Numbered from the stretch's first letter, positions 47,590 to 59,400 are shown. The stretch is 64,000 nt of DNA from Theropithecus gelada (GCF_003255815.1 NC_037670.1:60648960-60712959); one strand, 5' to 3'. Notes: generated from the letters alone by a model not told the origin. Made by a program: numbers and translations.

Positions 47590-47681
47590 CTTTAAGTTAT
47601 TTCATAGCTCACTGATGTTCTCTTCATGTATTTTTCTAGTCTCGTTTTTCCTATGAGGTTCTTTTTGGATAGCTTTTTGTG

Positions 47682-47712
<31 letters not shown>

Positions 47713-49065
47713 GAGATGGAGTCTTGCTCTGTCGCCCAGGCTGGAGTGCAGTGGTACGATCTCGGCTCACTGCAAGCTCCACCTCCCAGGTTCACGCCAT
47801 TCTCCTACCTCAGCCTCCCGAATAGCTGGGACTACAGGTGTCCGCCACGACCCCCGGTTAATTTTTTGTATTTTTAGTAGAGACGGGGTTTCACTGTGTT
47901 AGTCAGGAAGGTCATGATCTCTTGACCTCATGATCTGCCCGCCTCGGCCTCCCAAAGTGCTGGGATTACAGGCTTGAGCCACCGCACCCGGCCTTTTGGA
48001 TAGTTTTTACTGGTATGTCCTCAAGTTCACTAATCTTTCTTATGCAATATCTAATCAGCTATTTATCTCCTTTACTGGATTTTTCATCTTAGACACTGTA
48101 GTTTTCATCTAGTATTTTGAAGATACAGTTTTTCCTACGTCTTCCATGTCCATTCTTGATGTGTCCAATCTTTCCTCTCGCTTTTCAAACACATGGAATA
48201 CAGTCAGATTCACTCCATTAACTGTTTTAATGTCCTGGTCTGCTAATGCTATCATCTTGTCAGCTCTGGGATGATTTTAATTGATTGGTTTTTCTTCTCT
48301 GTATGTGTCATATTCCACCAATGATGATACTACCTGATGCAAGTTTTAACTTGCAGGGGGTGCTGGATATTTTTTATTCCTACAAATCGTCAGGAACTTT
48401 GCTCTGATATACAATTAAGTTACATGGAAACAATTTCGTATTTTCAAGTATTGCGTGGTTGGACCAGGGGAGTGTGTAGTCTAGGGCTAATTTTGCCTAA
48501 GTAATGAGACACTTCTGAGTAGACTACCTTTTGCCTTCTTAAGTTTTCCAGTTGGGGATTGGGGAAAAATAATAAAACAGGTCCTGTGAATGCCTTAGGT
48601 ACCATTCAACTCAAAATTTTCAGATGAATCTTTCGCCAGTCTTGGGTCTTTTCCTAACATGAATATGTCGTCCTATACTCAGTTTAGGACACAAGGGTGG
48701 TCTTATTCAGGTCACATGTTTTTTCTTCGTACATCTTCCATGTTTGGAGCTTTGTCCAATGAACTCTAGACACCTTTGCCTCACCAGACTTCAAAGTGTG
48801 TCTTCCAAACTTAGAGAGACCACTTGGCTCTCTCTCCGAGTCCCTTCTCCTGTGTTGTGACCTGGAGAATATTCTGTGACAGAAACCTAGGAAAATTTCA
48901 GTCCACTTTTTTTTCCCCCTCATTTTTGGGGGATGACTTTCTTTCTTTGCTTAATGTCCAAGTACGTGAAAAATATTGCATCATGTATTTGTCCAGATTT
49001 ATTGTGTCATTTCAGGTGGGATGAAAATCCAGTGTTATTTCATCTTTGCCAAAAGTGGAACACTC
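47590..49065 (-). mobile_element. L1M 5' region (5' UTR to ORF1 start), antisense, split by an Alu
   Basis: The plus strand carries the complement of old L1 5' sequence: AGGTTCTTTTTGGATAGCTT, TGGTCTGCTAATGCTATCAT (about 48236), GGGTGCTGGATATTTTTTAT (48358) and TGTTATTTCATCTTTGCCAA (49034) near the element's 5' end. The L1ME-like placement is tentative. No open frame is left. Confidence 0.6.
47678..47993 (-). mobile_element. AluY-like SINE, antisense, with (TTTTG)n tail
   Basis: The tail is six GTTTT units (47681-47712), then the complement of both arms with many intact CpGs, ending CCGCACCCGGCC at 47993. Target duplications are TTTTGGATAGCTTTT (47663-47677) and TTTTGGATAGTTTTT (47994-48008), with one mismatch. 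Confidence 0.97.
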
Positions 49066-50025
49066 CAGATTATTTTTGAGTTTTGAGTTTTGATTTTTTT
49101 TTATCTCCCAATATTTTAGTTGGGGAGAGAGAATTTTCTGTACCTTTCAAGTTCTATTAAATAGGAAACAAATATCAATCTTTTCAATCCCTTATGTAAA
49201 CATACAACATTTGTGTCTTCTAAAACCAAGACAAGATAGATTAGATAGATTTTGTTTCATTCTCACTATCCTTTATCAAAAAAACTGCTTTATATTCCTG
49301 TCTACTTTTTTTCCATTACAGAATTCCTTTGTTGATTAGAAGTTGAGAGCACTCTGCCCTACTCAGAATGTTCCCAATTTGTGAATTTCTTTAAAAATCT
49401 GACTTAATTTACATGATGCATTCTTTTTAATTACTATCTTCAAAATTATCACTATTTTATCACCTTAATCTGGTTTGAGATTTAACCTTCGACTTATTAC
49501 TCTTCAGAAATTCTTAAGGAAAATTCTTCTTTTGGTGTATTGCAAATAATTAATACAATTTAAGCTAACAATAAATGTTTCAAAGTATTTATTCTCTATA
49601 TGAATCATAATACTTCCTCAAATTTCAACTTCATCGATAGTATTCTCATTGTCATTCTTTACTCTCATAACAGCTAAACACATTAATATGAAGATATTCA
49701 AAGGCTACATTTTACCTTCTAATTACATTATAATCATTTCGCTTAAAACACTTTCTGTTTAGTCTGTTTTCTCTTTTTCTTCTGTGAAATATTTATACCT
49801 CTGTTTGTAAGTATTCAGTATAATTTTTTTCCCTGTGTTTTACTAAAAACAACAGAGATTTTTCACAAGCGTGTAGGCATAAATATTAGAATGACACAAA
49901 GGACATCAATAAAGACAATGGGCTCCAGCTTGTGCCAATAACAAAATTTTGTACAATTTCAATAAGGCAGGAACCTGATGATTCCTGTCTATCAGGAAAA
50001 AAACTATTTCTGATTCAAAAGTATG
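49066..50025. other. unassigned AT-rich sequence
   Basis: No gene or repeat recognised. All open frames are short. Confidence 0.5.
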
Positions 50026-50280
50026 TTTGGGAGGCTGAGGCAGGTGGATCACCTGAGGTCAGGAGTTCAAGACCAACCAGACCAACATTGTGAAACCCTG
50101 TCTCTACTAAAAAGACAAAAAATTAGCTGGGTGTGGTGGCGGGCACCTGTAATCCCAGCTACTCAAGAGGCTGAGGCAGGAGAATTGCTTGAACCCAGGA
50201 GGCGGAGGTTGTAGTGAGCCAAGATAGCATCACTGCACTCCAGCCTGGGAGACAGAGTGAGACTCCATCTCAAAAAAAAA
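50026..50280 (+). mobile_element. Alu SINE, 5'-truncated
   Basis: It starts within the left arm at TTTGGGAGGCTGAGGCAGGT, so about 45 head bases with the A box are missing. The rest is a normal S-like Alu with an A tail that runs into a dinucleotide repeat. Confidence 0.94.

Positions 50281-50332
<52 letters not shown>
50281..50332. repeat. compound (TA)n(CA)n(TA)n microsatellite in an Alu tail
   Basis: About ten AT units, about twelve CA units and a few further AT units directly follow the Alu poly-A. This is the common Alu-tail origin of microsatellites. Confidence 0.96.
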
Positions 50333-51128
50333 GTACGCTCAGTCTACCTTGTAACCTCTATGTTGTCACCTTGCCACTATCCATTTAACAAATAATTTAA
50401 GTACCTGCTATTAACTTGGCACAATTCTAAAATACTGATTAAGATACTGATACTTAGCTGATTCTAAAACACTAATACTTAGGATTAAGACACAAAATGA
50501 TCTACTTTAAAACATTTGATATATCTTGAAAGATACAGAGCATTAAAATGAAAAAAGAAAAACTAGCTCCAAAGAATTTTTCCTGCAGGCTTTATTCCAA
50601 ATCTCCTAGAGATGATTTCTTTCAGGTAGGGTTGCTAGATAAAATATAGGACATTCAGTTAAATTTGAATTTTAGATAAATAATAGATTATTTTTGTACC
50701 AATATTTCTCAAATATTGCATGAGACACAAACTAAAACAAGCAAGCAAGCATGCATTTGTTATTTAACTTTAAATTGAGCTCATCAATCTGTATTTTTAT
50801 TTGATAAAGAGAGATAAGGTTATGTAACTTGCCCAAGGTCACAGAACCAGTAAGTGATGGAGCAGAATTCCAACTCAGAAGCCCAGCTCAGTGTCTACAC
50901 ATGCATCCAATGTAGTTTACTGTTTCTCCTTTAGCAGTCGATGGGTGTTATCCCAATGTTATACGATACTCTTTAAAACAACAATCAAATGTGTACGTTC
51001 AATTCCCTTGTGAGTTCTAAAATTCAACTTCTATTGCTTTACATTATTTTTACAGAGAATTTATATTCATAAGTTTCTAATCATGCTTTTATTTTCTTAT
51101 GTTGGATTTCTACTATCGTTAGCATCTT
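50333..51128 (-). other. unassigned sequence with a MIR remnant (50795-50905)
   Basis: TAACTTGCCCAAGGTCACAG (50827) with ACCAGTAAGTGATGGAGCAG is the conserved MIR core in complement, so an antisense MIR lies at about 50795-50905. Nothing else could be assigned. Confidence 0.65.
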
Positions 51129-51142
51129 AAAACACTTTTAAG
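51129..51142. other. 5' target-site duplication of the full-length L1
   Basis: AAAACACTTTTAAG is repeated exactly at 57680-57693. The site reads CTT/AAAAC, a normal L1 endonuclease target on the bottom strand. Confidence 0.92.
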
Positions 51143-52482
51143 ACTCGGACAGACAGAGCAGAGTACCAAGGCTTGCATTGTGAATTCTAGCTCCAAATGA
51201 ATAGCAAGAACAAACCGGCAATCCCGAGAGGACCCACAGACCCTCTGAAGGAAGTGGACTGCTTCTGCAGGACCCTGAAATAATTTGAGTGCCCCAACTG
51301 CAGAAGTGGGAAAGGGAGATCCTCTCCCAAACCTACCCCCACTGGGGAAACTGAAGGTCTGTTTTTGGGAGAAGCTTCCAACCTTACCTGGAGCTAAGTC
51401 AATTTAGAAAGCCAAGCGAAACACAGGGGTAGAGGAAACAGAAAGAAAGGGCCTAGGAGCCTGCTGGGTCCCCAAGCAAGCCATTCCTGCCTAGCACCAG
51501 AGGGATCCATTGGGAGGGCGGCCAGAGGAGCCGGGAGTAAAACTCCACAGGGAGGAGGAAATCTCCAGCTGAACTCTGTAACAATTTGAACTGCGTGAGA
51601 AGCTTCCTGGCCAGAACTCAGGGGAAGGCATGAATCCGGTGTGCAGACTCCACAGGCCAAAGAAGAACTAAGCCCTTTTCTTTCGCAGATTGGAGAACTA
51701 GCCTGGGTCAAGTTCTCAAGCCTGGCTTGCCCACCACCTGGAAACATATAGGGTGCTGTTAGGGGGACATGGTGGGCATGAGACCAGCCCTTTGGTTTGC
51801 ATGGGAGCTGGGTGAGGCCTGTACTGCTGGCTTTCCCCCACTTCCCTGACAACCTGCATGACTCAGCAGAGGAAGACATAATCCTTCTGGGTACACAGCT
51901 TGTTGACCTGGGAACCTCACCCCCATCCCCCATAGCAGCCGCAGCAAGACCTGCCCAAAGAGAGTCTGAGTTCAGACATGCCTAGCCCCACCGCCACCTG
52001 ATGGTCCTTCCCTACCCACCTTGGTGACAGATGGCAAAGGGCATATAAGCTTGGGAGTTCTGTGGTCCCCCCAACCACTGGTTCCTCTCCATACTATCAA
52101 AGCTGATGCTCTCTGGAAAGCACCACCTCCCAGCAGGAGGCCAACCAGCACAAAAATAGGGCATTAAACCACCAAAGCTAAGAACCCTCACAGAGTGCAT
52201 TTCACCCCACTGCCACCTCCACTGGAATGGTGATGGTATCCACAGCTGAGAGACCCACAGAGGGTTCACATCACAGGACTCTGTGCAGACAACCCCCATC
52301 ATGGGCCCAGAGCCAGGTAGACTTGCTGGGTGGCTAGACCCAGAAGAGAGACAACAATCACTGCAGTTCAGCTAACAAAAAGCCACATCCTTAGGAAAAG
52401 GGGGAGAGTACTGCATCAAGGGATCATTCCACAGGACAAAAGAATCTGAACAACAGTCTTCCCTATGACAAAGGATATCCAA
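51143..52482 (+). promoter_or_regulatory. L1PB 5' UTR (internal promoter region)
   Basis: About 1.34 kb from the duplication to the ORF1 start, more GC-rich than the surroundings. In living L1 copies this region holds an internal RNA polymerase II promoter and an antisense promoter. Minus-strand frames of up to 179 codons (51394-51933) occur here. They are likely chance, favoured by the GC content, and have no known motif. Confidence 0.6.
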
Positions 52483-53500
52483 ATGAATAGGAACCAGAAA
52501 ACCAACTCTGGCAATATGACAAAACAAGGCTATTTAACACCCCCCAAAAATCACACTAGCTCACCAGCAATAGATCCAAACAGAGAAGAAATTCCCAGTT
52601 TACCTGAAAAAGAATTCAGGAGATTAGTTATTAAGCCAATCAGGGAGGCACCAGAGAAAGGTGAAGCCCAGTGCAAGGAAATCCAAAAAAATGATACTAG
52701 AAGTGAAGGGAGAAATACACAAGGAAATAGATAGCATAAAGAAAAAACAATAAAAAATTCAGGAAACTTTGGACACACTTATAGAAATGCAAAATGCTCT
52801 GGAAAGTCTCAGCTATAGAATTGAACAGGTAAAAGAAAGAAATTCAGAGCTCAAAGACAAGGTGTTCAAATTAACCCAATCCAACAGAGGCAAAGAATAA
52901 GAAAGTATGAACAAAGCCTCAAAGAAATCTGGGATCATGTTAAATGACCAAACCTAAAAATAATTGGTGTTCCTGATGAAAAGAGAAATCTAAAAGTTTA
53001 GAAAACATATTTGGGGAAATAATAGAGGAAAACTTCCCAGCCTTGCTAGAGACCTAGACCTCCAAATACAAAAAAACATAAAGAACACCTGGGAAATTCC
53101 TTACAAAAAGATCATTGCCTGGGCATGTTGTTATCAGGTTATCTAAAGTTAAGATGAAGGGAAGAATCTTAAGAGCTATGAAACAGGAGCACCAGGTAAC
53201 CTACAAAGAAAAGCCTGTCAGATTAACAGCAGATTTCCCAGCAGAAACTCTACAAGCTAGAAGGGATTGAGGCCTTATCTGAAGCCTCTTCAAACAAAAC
53301 AATTATCAGCCAAGAATTTTGTATCCAGCAAAAATAAGTATCATATATGAAGGAAAGATACAGTCTTTTTCAGACCAACAAATGCTGAGTCAATTTCCCA
53401 CTAACAAGCCACTGCTATAAGAATTGCTAAAAAGAGCTCTAAATCTTGAAACAAATCCTGAAAACACATCAAAACAAAATCTCTTTAAAGAATAAATCAC
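52483..53500 (+). pseudogene. L1 ORF1 remnant (RNA-binding chaperone protein)
   Basis: In living L1, ORF1p is an RNA-binding trimeric protein with an N-terminal region, coiled coil, RRM and C-terminal domain, which coats L1 RNA. Here the start MNRNQKTNSG is readable from 52483, and the frame stays open to about 52734. Stops then appear (for example the TAG at about 52731 and TAA near 52751). A C-terminal-domain stretch is readable near 53170-53270, with AMKQEHQVTY and RLTADFPAETLQARR, before another stop. The middle is broken by frameshifts. The usual length is about 338 residues, and no more than about 85 are open at once here. Confidence 0.85.
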
Positions 53501-55423
53501 GCAGGACCTATAAAACAAAACTAAGAGTTAAAAAGCAAAAACAAGCAAAAAAAAACCCAAAAAACCACACACAGTACACAGGCAAGAAATAGCATGATGA
53601 ATGTAACAGTACCACACATCTCAATACTCACATTAAATGTAAATGGCCCCAATGCTCCACTTAAAAGATATAGAACTGCAGAATGGACAAGAACTCATCA
53701 ACCAACTATCTGCTGCTTTCAGGAAACTCACCTACCACATAAGGACTCACATAAACTTAAAATAAAGGGATGGAAAAAGACATTTCATGCAAATGGACAC
53801 CAAAAGCAAGCAGGGGAAGCTATTCTTGTACCAGACAAAACAAAATTTAAAGCAACAGCAATTAAAAGAGACAAAGAAGGGGATGATATAATGGAAAAAG
53901 GCCTTGTCCCACAGGAAAATATCACAATCCTAAACACATATGCACCTAACACCGAAGCTCCCAAATTTATAAAACAATTACTAATAGACCTAAGAAATGA
54001 CATAAACAGCAACACACTAATAGTGGGGAACTTCAATACTCCACTGACAGCAATAGACAGGTCATCAAAACCAAAAGTCAACAAAGAAGCAATGGATTTA
54101 AACTATCTCATGGAACAAGTGAACTTAACAGATATATACAGAACATTTCATCCAACAACTGCAGAATACACATTCTATTCAACAGCACATGAAACTTTCT
54201 CCAAGAGAGACCATATAATAGGTCATAAAATGAGCATCAATAAATTTAAGAAAATTGAAATTATATCAAGCACTCTCACAGACCACATTGGAATAAAACT
54301 GAAAATAAACTCCAAAAGGAACCTTCAAAACCACACAAATACATGGAAATTAAATAACCTGCTCTTGAGTGAGCATTGGGTCAAAAATGAAATCAAGATG
54401 GAAGTTTAAAAATTCTTCAAACTGAACAGTAATGATGATACTACCTATCAAAACCTCTGGGATACAGCAAAGGTAGTGCTAAAAGGAAAGTCCATAGCCC
54501 TAAATGCCTACATCAAAGAGACTGAAAGCATGAACTGACATTCTAAGGCCACACTTCAAGGAACTAGAGAAACTAGAACAAACCAAATCCAAACCCAACA
54601 GAAGAAAGGAAATAACCAAGATCAGAGCAGCGGTAAATGAAATTGAAACAAACAAGCAAAAAGGATAAATAAAACAAAAAGCTGGTTATTTGAAAAGATA
54701 AATAAAATTTATAGACTATTAACAACATGAACCAAGGAAAGAAGAGAGAAAAACCAAATAAGCTCATTAAGAAACAAAACAGGAGATATTACAACTGACA
54801 CCACTGAAATACAAAAGATAATCCAAGGCTACTATGAAAACCTTTACACACATAAAGTAGAAAACCTAGAAAAGATGAATAAATTCCTGGAAAAATACAA
54901 TCCTCCTAACTTAAATCAGGAAGAATTAGATACCCTGAACAGACCAATAACAAGCAGTGAGAATGCAATGGTAATTAAAAAATTACCAACAAAACAAAGT
55001 CCAGGACCAGTTGGATTCACAGCAGAATTCTACCAGACATTCAAAGAATTTGTACCAATTCCTTTGATACTATTGCACAAGACAGAGAAAGAAGGAACCC
55101 TCGCTAATTCATTCTATAAAGCCAGCATCACCCTAATACCAAAACCAGGAAAGGACATAACCAAAAAAGAAAACTACAGACCAATACCTTTGATGAACAT
55201 AGATGCTAAAATCCTTAAAATACTAGCTAACTGAATCCAACAACATATCAAAAAGATCATCCACCATGATCAATTGGATTTCATACCAGGGATGCAAGGA
55301 TGGTTTAACATATGCAAGTCAATAAATGTGATACACCACATAAACAGAATTGAAAACAAAAATCACATGATCATCTCAATAGATGCAGAAAAAGCATTCC
55401 ATAAAATCCAACATAGCTTTATG

Positions 55424-55497
55424 ATTAAAACTCTCAACAAAATTGGCATACAAGGGGCACATTAAAACTCTCAACAAAATCGGCATACAAGGGGCAT
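55424..55497 (+). repeat. 37-bp tandem duplication inside L1 ORF2
   Basis: Copy 1 (55424-55460) and copy 2 (55461-55497) both begin ATTAAAACTCTCAACAAAAT and differ at only two positions (TTGG/TCGG and the last base). 37 is not a multiple of three, so it breaks the RT frame. The second copy contains a CpG, as expected in older L1 sequence. Confidence 0.95.
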
Positions 55498-56370
55498 GCC
55501 TTAATATAATAAAAGCCATCTATGACAAACCCGCAGCCAACACAATACTGAATGCGGAAAAATTGAAAACATTCCCTCTGAGAACAAGACAGGATGCCCA
55601 ATCTCACCACTCCTCTTCAGCATAGAACTGGAAGTCCTAGCCAGAGCAATCAGACGAGAGAGAAATAGCGAACATACCAAATTAGTAAAGTAGAAGTCAA
55701 ACTGTCACTCTTTGCTGACGGTATGATTGTTTACCTTGAAAACCCCGAAGATTCCTCCAGAAAGCTCCTAGAACTGATAAAAAGAATTCAGCAAAGTTTC
55801 CAGATACAAGATTAATGTACACTAATCAGTAGCTCTTTTATACATCAACAGTGACCAAGTGGAGAATCAAATCAAGAACTCAACCACTTTAACAATAGCT
55901 GCAAAAAAAAAATTTAGGAATGTTTACATAACCAAGGAGGTGAAATGCCTCTACAAGGAAAACTATAGAATGTTGCATAAAGAAATCATAGATGAGACAA
56001 ACAAATGGAAATACATCACATGCTCATTAATGGGTAGAATTAATATTGTGAAAATAACCACAGTGCCAAAAGCAATCTACAAATTCAATGGAATCCTCAT
56101 CAAAATACCACCATCATTCTTCACATAATTAGAAAAAATAATTCTGAAATTCATATGGAATTTAAAAAGAGCCTGCATAGCCAAAGCAAAACTAAGCAAA
56201 GAGAACAAATCTGGAGGCATCACACTACCTGATTTCAAACTACACTATAAGGCCATAGTCATCAAAACAGCATGGTAGTGGTATAAAAATAGGCACACAG
56301 ACCAATGGAACAGAATACAGAACCCAGAACTAAACCAAAATCCTTAAGAGCCGACTGATCTTTGACCAAG

Positions 56371-56464
56371 CAAACAAAAACATAAACATAACCCTTTCCA
56401 ATAAAAGGTGCTGGGATAACAAAAACAAAAACATAACCCTTTTTGATAAGTGGTGCTGGGATAA
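56371..56464 (+). repeat. diverged ~46-bp tandem duplication inside L1 ORF2
   Basis: The blocks CATAACCCTTTCCAATAAAA then GGTGCTGGGATAA (first copy) and CATAACCCTTTTTGATAAGT then GGTGCTGGGATAA (second copy) lie side by side. They differ at several positions, so this duplication is older than the 37-bp one, or was formed with error. Confidence 0.85.
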
Positions 56465-57693
56465 TTGGCTAGCCACCTGTAGCAGAATGAAACTGGATTT
56501 TCATCTCTCACCTTATACAAAAATCAACTCAAGATGAATTAAATACTTAAGTCTAAGATCAGAAACTAAAAATTCTGGAAGATAACATTGGAAAAACCCT
56601 TCTAGACTTTGGCTTAGGCAAGGATTTCATGACCAAGAACCCAAAAGCAAATGGAATAAAAACAAAGATAAATAGTTGGAACTTAATTAACCTAAAGAGT
56701 TTTTCCATGGCAAAAGGAACAGTCAGCAGAGTAAACAGACAACCCACAGAGTGGGAGACAATCTTCACAATCTATACATCTGACAAAGGACTAATATCCA
56801 GAATCTACAACCAACTCAAACAAATCAGTAAGAAAAAAACAACCCCATCAAAAAGTGGGCAAAGGATATAAAGAGACAAGTCTCAAAAGAAGATATAAAA
56901 ATGGACAACAAACATATGAAAAAATGTTCAACATCACTAATGATCAAGGAAATGCAAATCAAAATCAAAATGCGATACCACCTTACTCCTGCAAGAATGG
57001 CCATAAGCAAAAAATCAAACATCAGTAGATGTTGGCGTGGGAACACTCCTACACTGCGGGTGGGAATGTAAACTAGTACAACCACTATGGAAAACAGTGT
57101 GGAGATTCCTTAACGAACTAAAAGTAGAACTGCCATTTGATCCAGCAATCCCACCACTGTGTATCTACCCAGAGGAAAAGAAGTCATTATATGAAAAAGA
57201 TACTTGCACATCCATGTTTATAACAGTACAAATCACAATGGCAAAATTGTGGAACCAACCCAAATGTCCATCAATCAATGAATGGATAAAGTAGCTGGTA
57301 TATTTATACAGTGGAATACTACTTAGCCATGAAAAGGAATGAATTAATGCCATTTGCAACAAGCTGGATGAGACTGGAGACTATTATTCTAAGTGAAGTA
57401 GCTCAGGAATGGAAAACCAAACATTGTATGCTCTCACTGATATGTGGGAGCTCAGCTATGAGGAAATAAAGGTATAAGAATGATACAATGGACTTTGGAG
57501 ACTTAAGGGGAAAAAGGGAAGGGACAAGGGATAAAAGACTACAAATATGGTTCAGTGTATACTGCTCGGGGTTGATGGCTGTAACAGAATCTCACAAATC
57601 ACCACTAAAGAACTTACTCATTTAACCAAATACCACCCATACTCCCAATAACTTATAGAAAAATTTAAAAATAATTTAAAAAACACTTTTAAG

Positions 57694-58376
57694 CAATTGT
57701 AACAGATTCTGGTAATTCTTTTCCAATCAGTGGTGCCAAACTACACTGTTATGCCCCCCAGAGAAAGGCCAACAGGAACACGCCTACGGTGAGCCAGGTT
57801 AGGCTTAGCACTCATTATAGCAAGGGAGAACACACTGTGGGCTATCTCTGTAAAAGGGAGAAAGAAATAATCTATTACAAGTTTGAGGTTTTGGTCAGTT
57901 GGCTAGAGGAGTCTAGGAAACAGGAAATTGTTTTAGATTGGATGTTGTCATAAAGCAAGGGCAATGGTTGAGTATTTCAATAAATCTTATTTCTCTATAG
58001 GGGAAACTGTCATGGGGATAAGGCTGTAAGTTGTGAAGGAGTAGCATTTACTCATTTTGACTAAGAGAGGGGATATATGGTATTCTGTAGAAGGCATAGT
58101 TCACTTGTGTTTATCCTTGATGAGACAAAATTATGAAGTGGGCCTACCCTGTCTCATTTTGTCGTGATCTAAAAGTAACCTTGTCTGAGGTTAGTATTCT
58201 GTGAGATTGGTTAAGTGTAATAAAAGAAAAATGACCTCGCTGTGGATGCCAGGTCAGCTTCTGCATTTCAGGAATTGGGATCTTTAAAATATTGGTATTT
58301 TTTAAATATACCAATTAAAATACCAATTTTAATATATCAATTTTAAAATATTGATTTTTAAAAATATATCAATTAA
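57694..58376. other. unassigned sequence, possibly an old LTR
   Basis: No gene recognised. The left two thirds (57720-58230) contain AATAAATC (57980) and have the balanced, oddly repeat-like texture of an LTR, but I cannot name it. 58284-58376 is very AT-rich with short inverted pairs (ATTGGTAT at 58291 and ATACCAAT at 58308). Confidence 0.4.
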
Positions 58377-58390
58377 TATAACAATTTTTT

Positions 58391-58740
58391 TATTATTATT
58401 ATTATACTTTAAGTTCTAGGGTACATGTGCACAACGTGCAGGTTTGTTACATATGTATACTTGTGCCATGTTGGTCTGCTGCACCCATCAACTCGTCATT
58501 TATATCAGGTATAACTCCCAATGCCATCCGTCCTCTCTCCCCCCTCCCCATGATAGGCCCCGGTGTGTGATGTTCCCCTTCCCGAGTCCAAGTGATCTCA
58601 TTGTTCAGTTCCCACCTATGAGTGAGAACATGCGGTGTTTGGTTTTCTGTTCTTGTGATAGTTTGCTAAGAATGATGGTTTCCAGCTGCATCCATGTCCC
58701 TACAAAGGACACAAACTCATCCTTTTTTATGGCTGCATAG
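58391..58740 (-). mobile_element. L1PA 3' end, 5'-truncated, antisense
   Basis: T-rich start TATTATTATTATTATACTTT, then the complement of the L1PA 3' UTR and of the ORF2 C-terminal tail, ending TTTTTTATGGCTGCATAG. Exact 14-bp target duplications TATAACAATTTTTT lie at 58377-58390 and 58741-58754. The C-rich CTCCCCCCTCCCC (about 58538) is the complement of the polypurine G tract. It is about 350 bases long and has no coding ability. Confidence 0.96.
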
Positions 58741-58754
58741 TATAACAATTTTTT

Positions 58755-59079
58755 AAATATACCACTATTCTAAAGCTACTGGATATATACCATTAAATTT
58801 TTCAGTAGTCAAAAATCATACTTCTACCAACAGATAAGTACCCAACTTACTACAGCTTTTTCATGAATATATGATTTATCGACCTATAACTGTGCTCTGG
58901 AACTGCAATCTTCCATATGAAACTCTCTATTTAACCTTTCATGTGGGTGTCTAACAAGAACACACCTGGTGTGCCTTAAGCTCAGCTCCTCATCTTCCCT
59001 CCCCTCCCCCAGCCCTTGTTGCTCCTGCTATTTTTGTGCCCACCTCAGGAAAGAGTAACCACATTTTTCACTTGCTTGA
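58755..59079. other. unassigned sequence
   Basis: No gene or named repeat recognised. Confidence 0.45.
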
Positions 59080-59400
59080 ACCAAAACTTTGGACTTGACC
59101 TTTGAGCTGGCTCTTTTACTCGTACCCTTCATCTAATCTCTGCATTCTGTTAGCGCCACTTTAAAATGTACTGGAAGAGGAGCACTGCTCCCTCTCTCCA
59201 CTGCAACCACCTTGTCCAAGACACCAGTCCCTCTCCCCGGGTTAAAGCAATTGTTTTTCCTGCTTTTGTCCTTGTCGTCTCATATCCCAATACCTTTACA
59301 ACAGGTAGGTTGAATCTTCAAGTTTGTAAGTCACATATGCCACTTTATCTCAGTCCCCGTAACCCAAATACAATTGACCCCAAAGACCTACCCAATGTAA
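59080..59400 (+). mobile_element. L2 LINE fragment
   Basis: CTGCAACCACCTTGTCCAAG and ACACCAGTCCCTCTCC, then TTGTTTTTCCTGCTTTTGTC, match the L2 block with CCACCCTGGTCCAAGCCACC and the following part. It is diverged, and the right end past about 59290 is uncertain. Confidence 0.6.

Larger units (their letters stand above)
53594..57294 (+). pseudogene. L1 ORF2 remnant (endonuclease / reverse transcriptase)
   Basis: ORF2p nicks target DNA and reverse-transcribes L1 RNA. The first 271 codons (53594-54409) are open and cover the APE-like endonuclease. N15 (TLNVNG), E44 (CFQETHL), the NTYAPN tyrosine and the TDHIGIKL aspartate-histidine are kept, but the GDFNTP aspartate is N (residue 146; codon 54029-54031). 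RT pieces follow: 54875-55234 (PTKQSPGPVGFTAEFY; ALMNIDAKIL-type end) and 55274-55465 (GMQGWFN, ISIDAEKAFHKIQ). The RT catalytic FADD reads FADG (55711-55722). A 37-bp tandem duplication at 55424-55497 shifts the frame. C-terminal pieces are at 55859-56128, 56629-56871 and 57037-57294, with the end motif GTLLHCGWECKLVQPLW. The full length would be near 1,275 codons. Confidence 0.93.
51143..57679 (+). mobile_element. full-length L1 (L1PB-type) LINE-1, inactive
   Basis: Exact 14-bp target duplications bound a 6,537-base element. It has a 5' UTR of about 1.34 kb, relatively GC-rich, then an ORF1 remnant (about 52483-53500), an ORF2 remnant (53594-57294) and a 3' UTR. The end GAACTTACTCATTTAACCAA and CCAATAACTTATAG is the L1PB-type 3' terminus, unlike the L1PA tails elsewhere in the window. 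Both ORFs carry many stops and frameshifts, so it cannot move. No Alu or other element interrupts it. Subfamily is judged from the 3' UTR and non-L1PA 5' UTR and needs alignment. Confidence 0.93.

Noticed and set aside
51394..51933. 179-codon open frame on the minus strand
   Set aside because: It is antisense in a GC-richer L1 5' UTR, without a known domain. It is not the short antisense L1 protein described for young L1PA copies as far as I can judge, and chance is sufficient.
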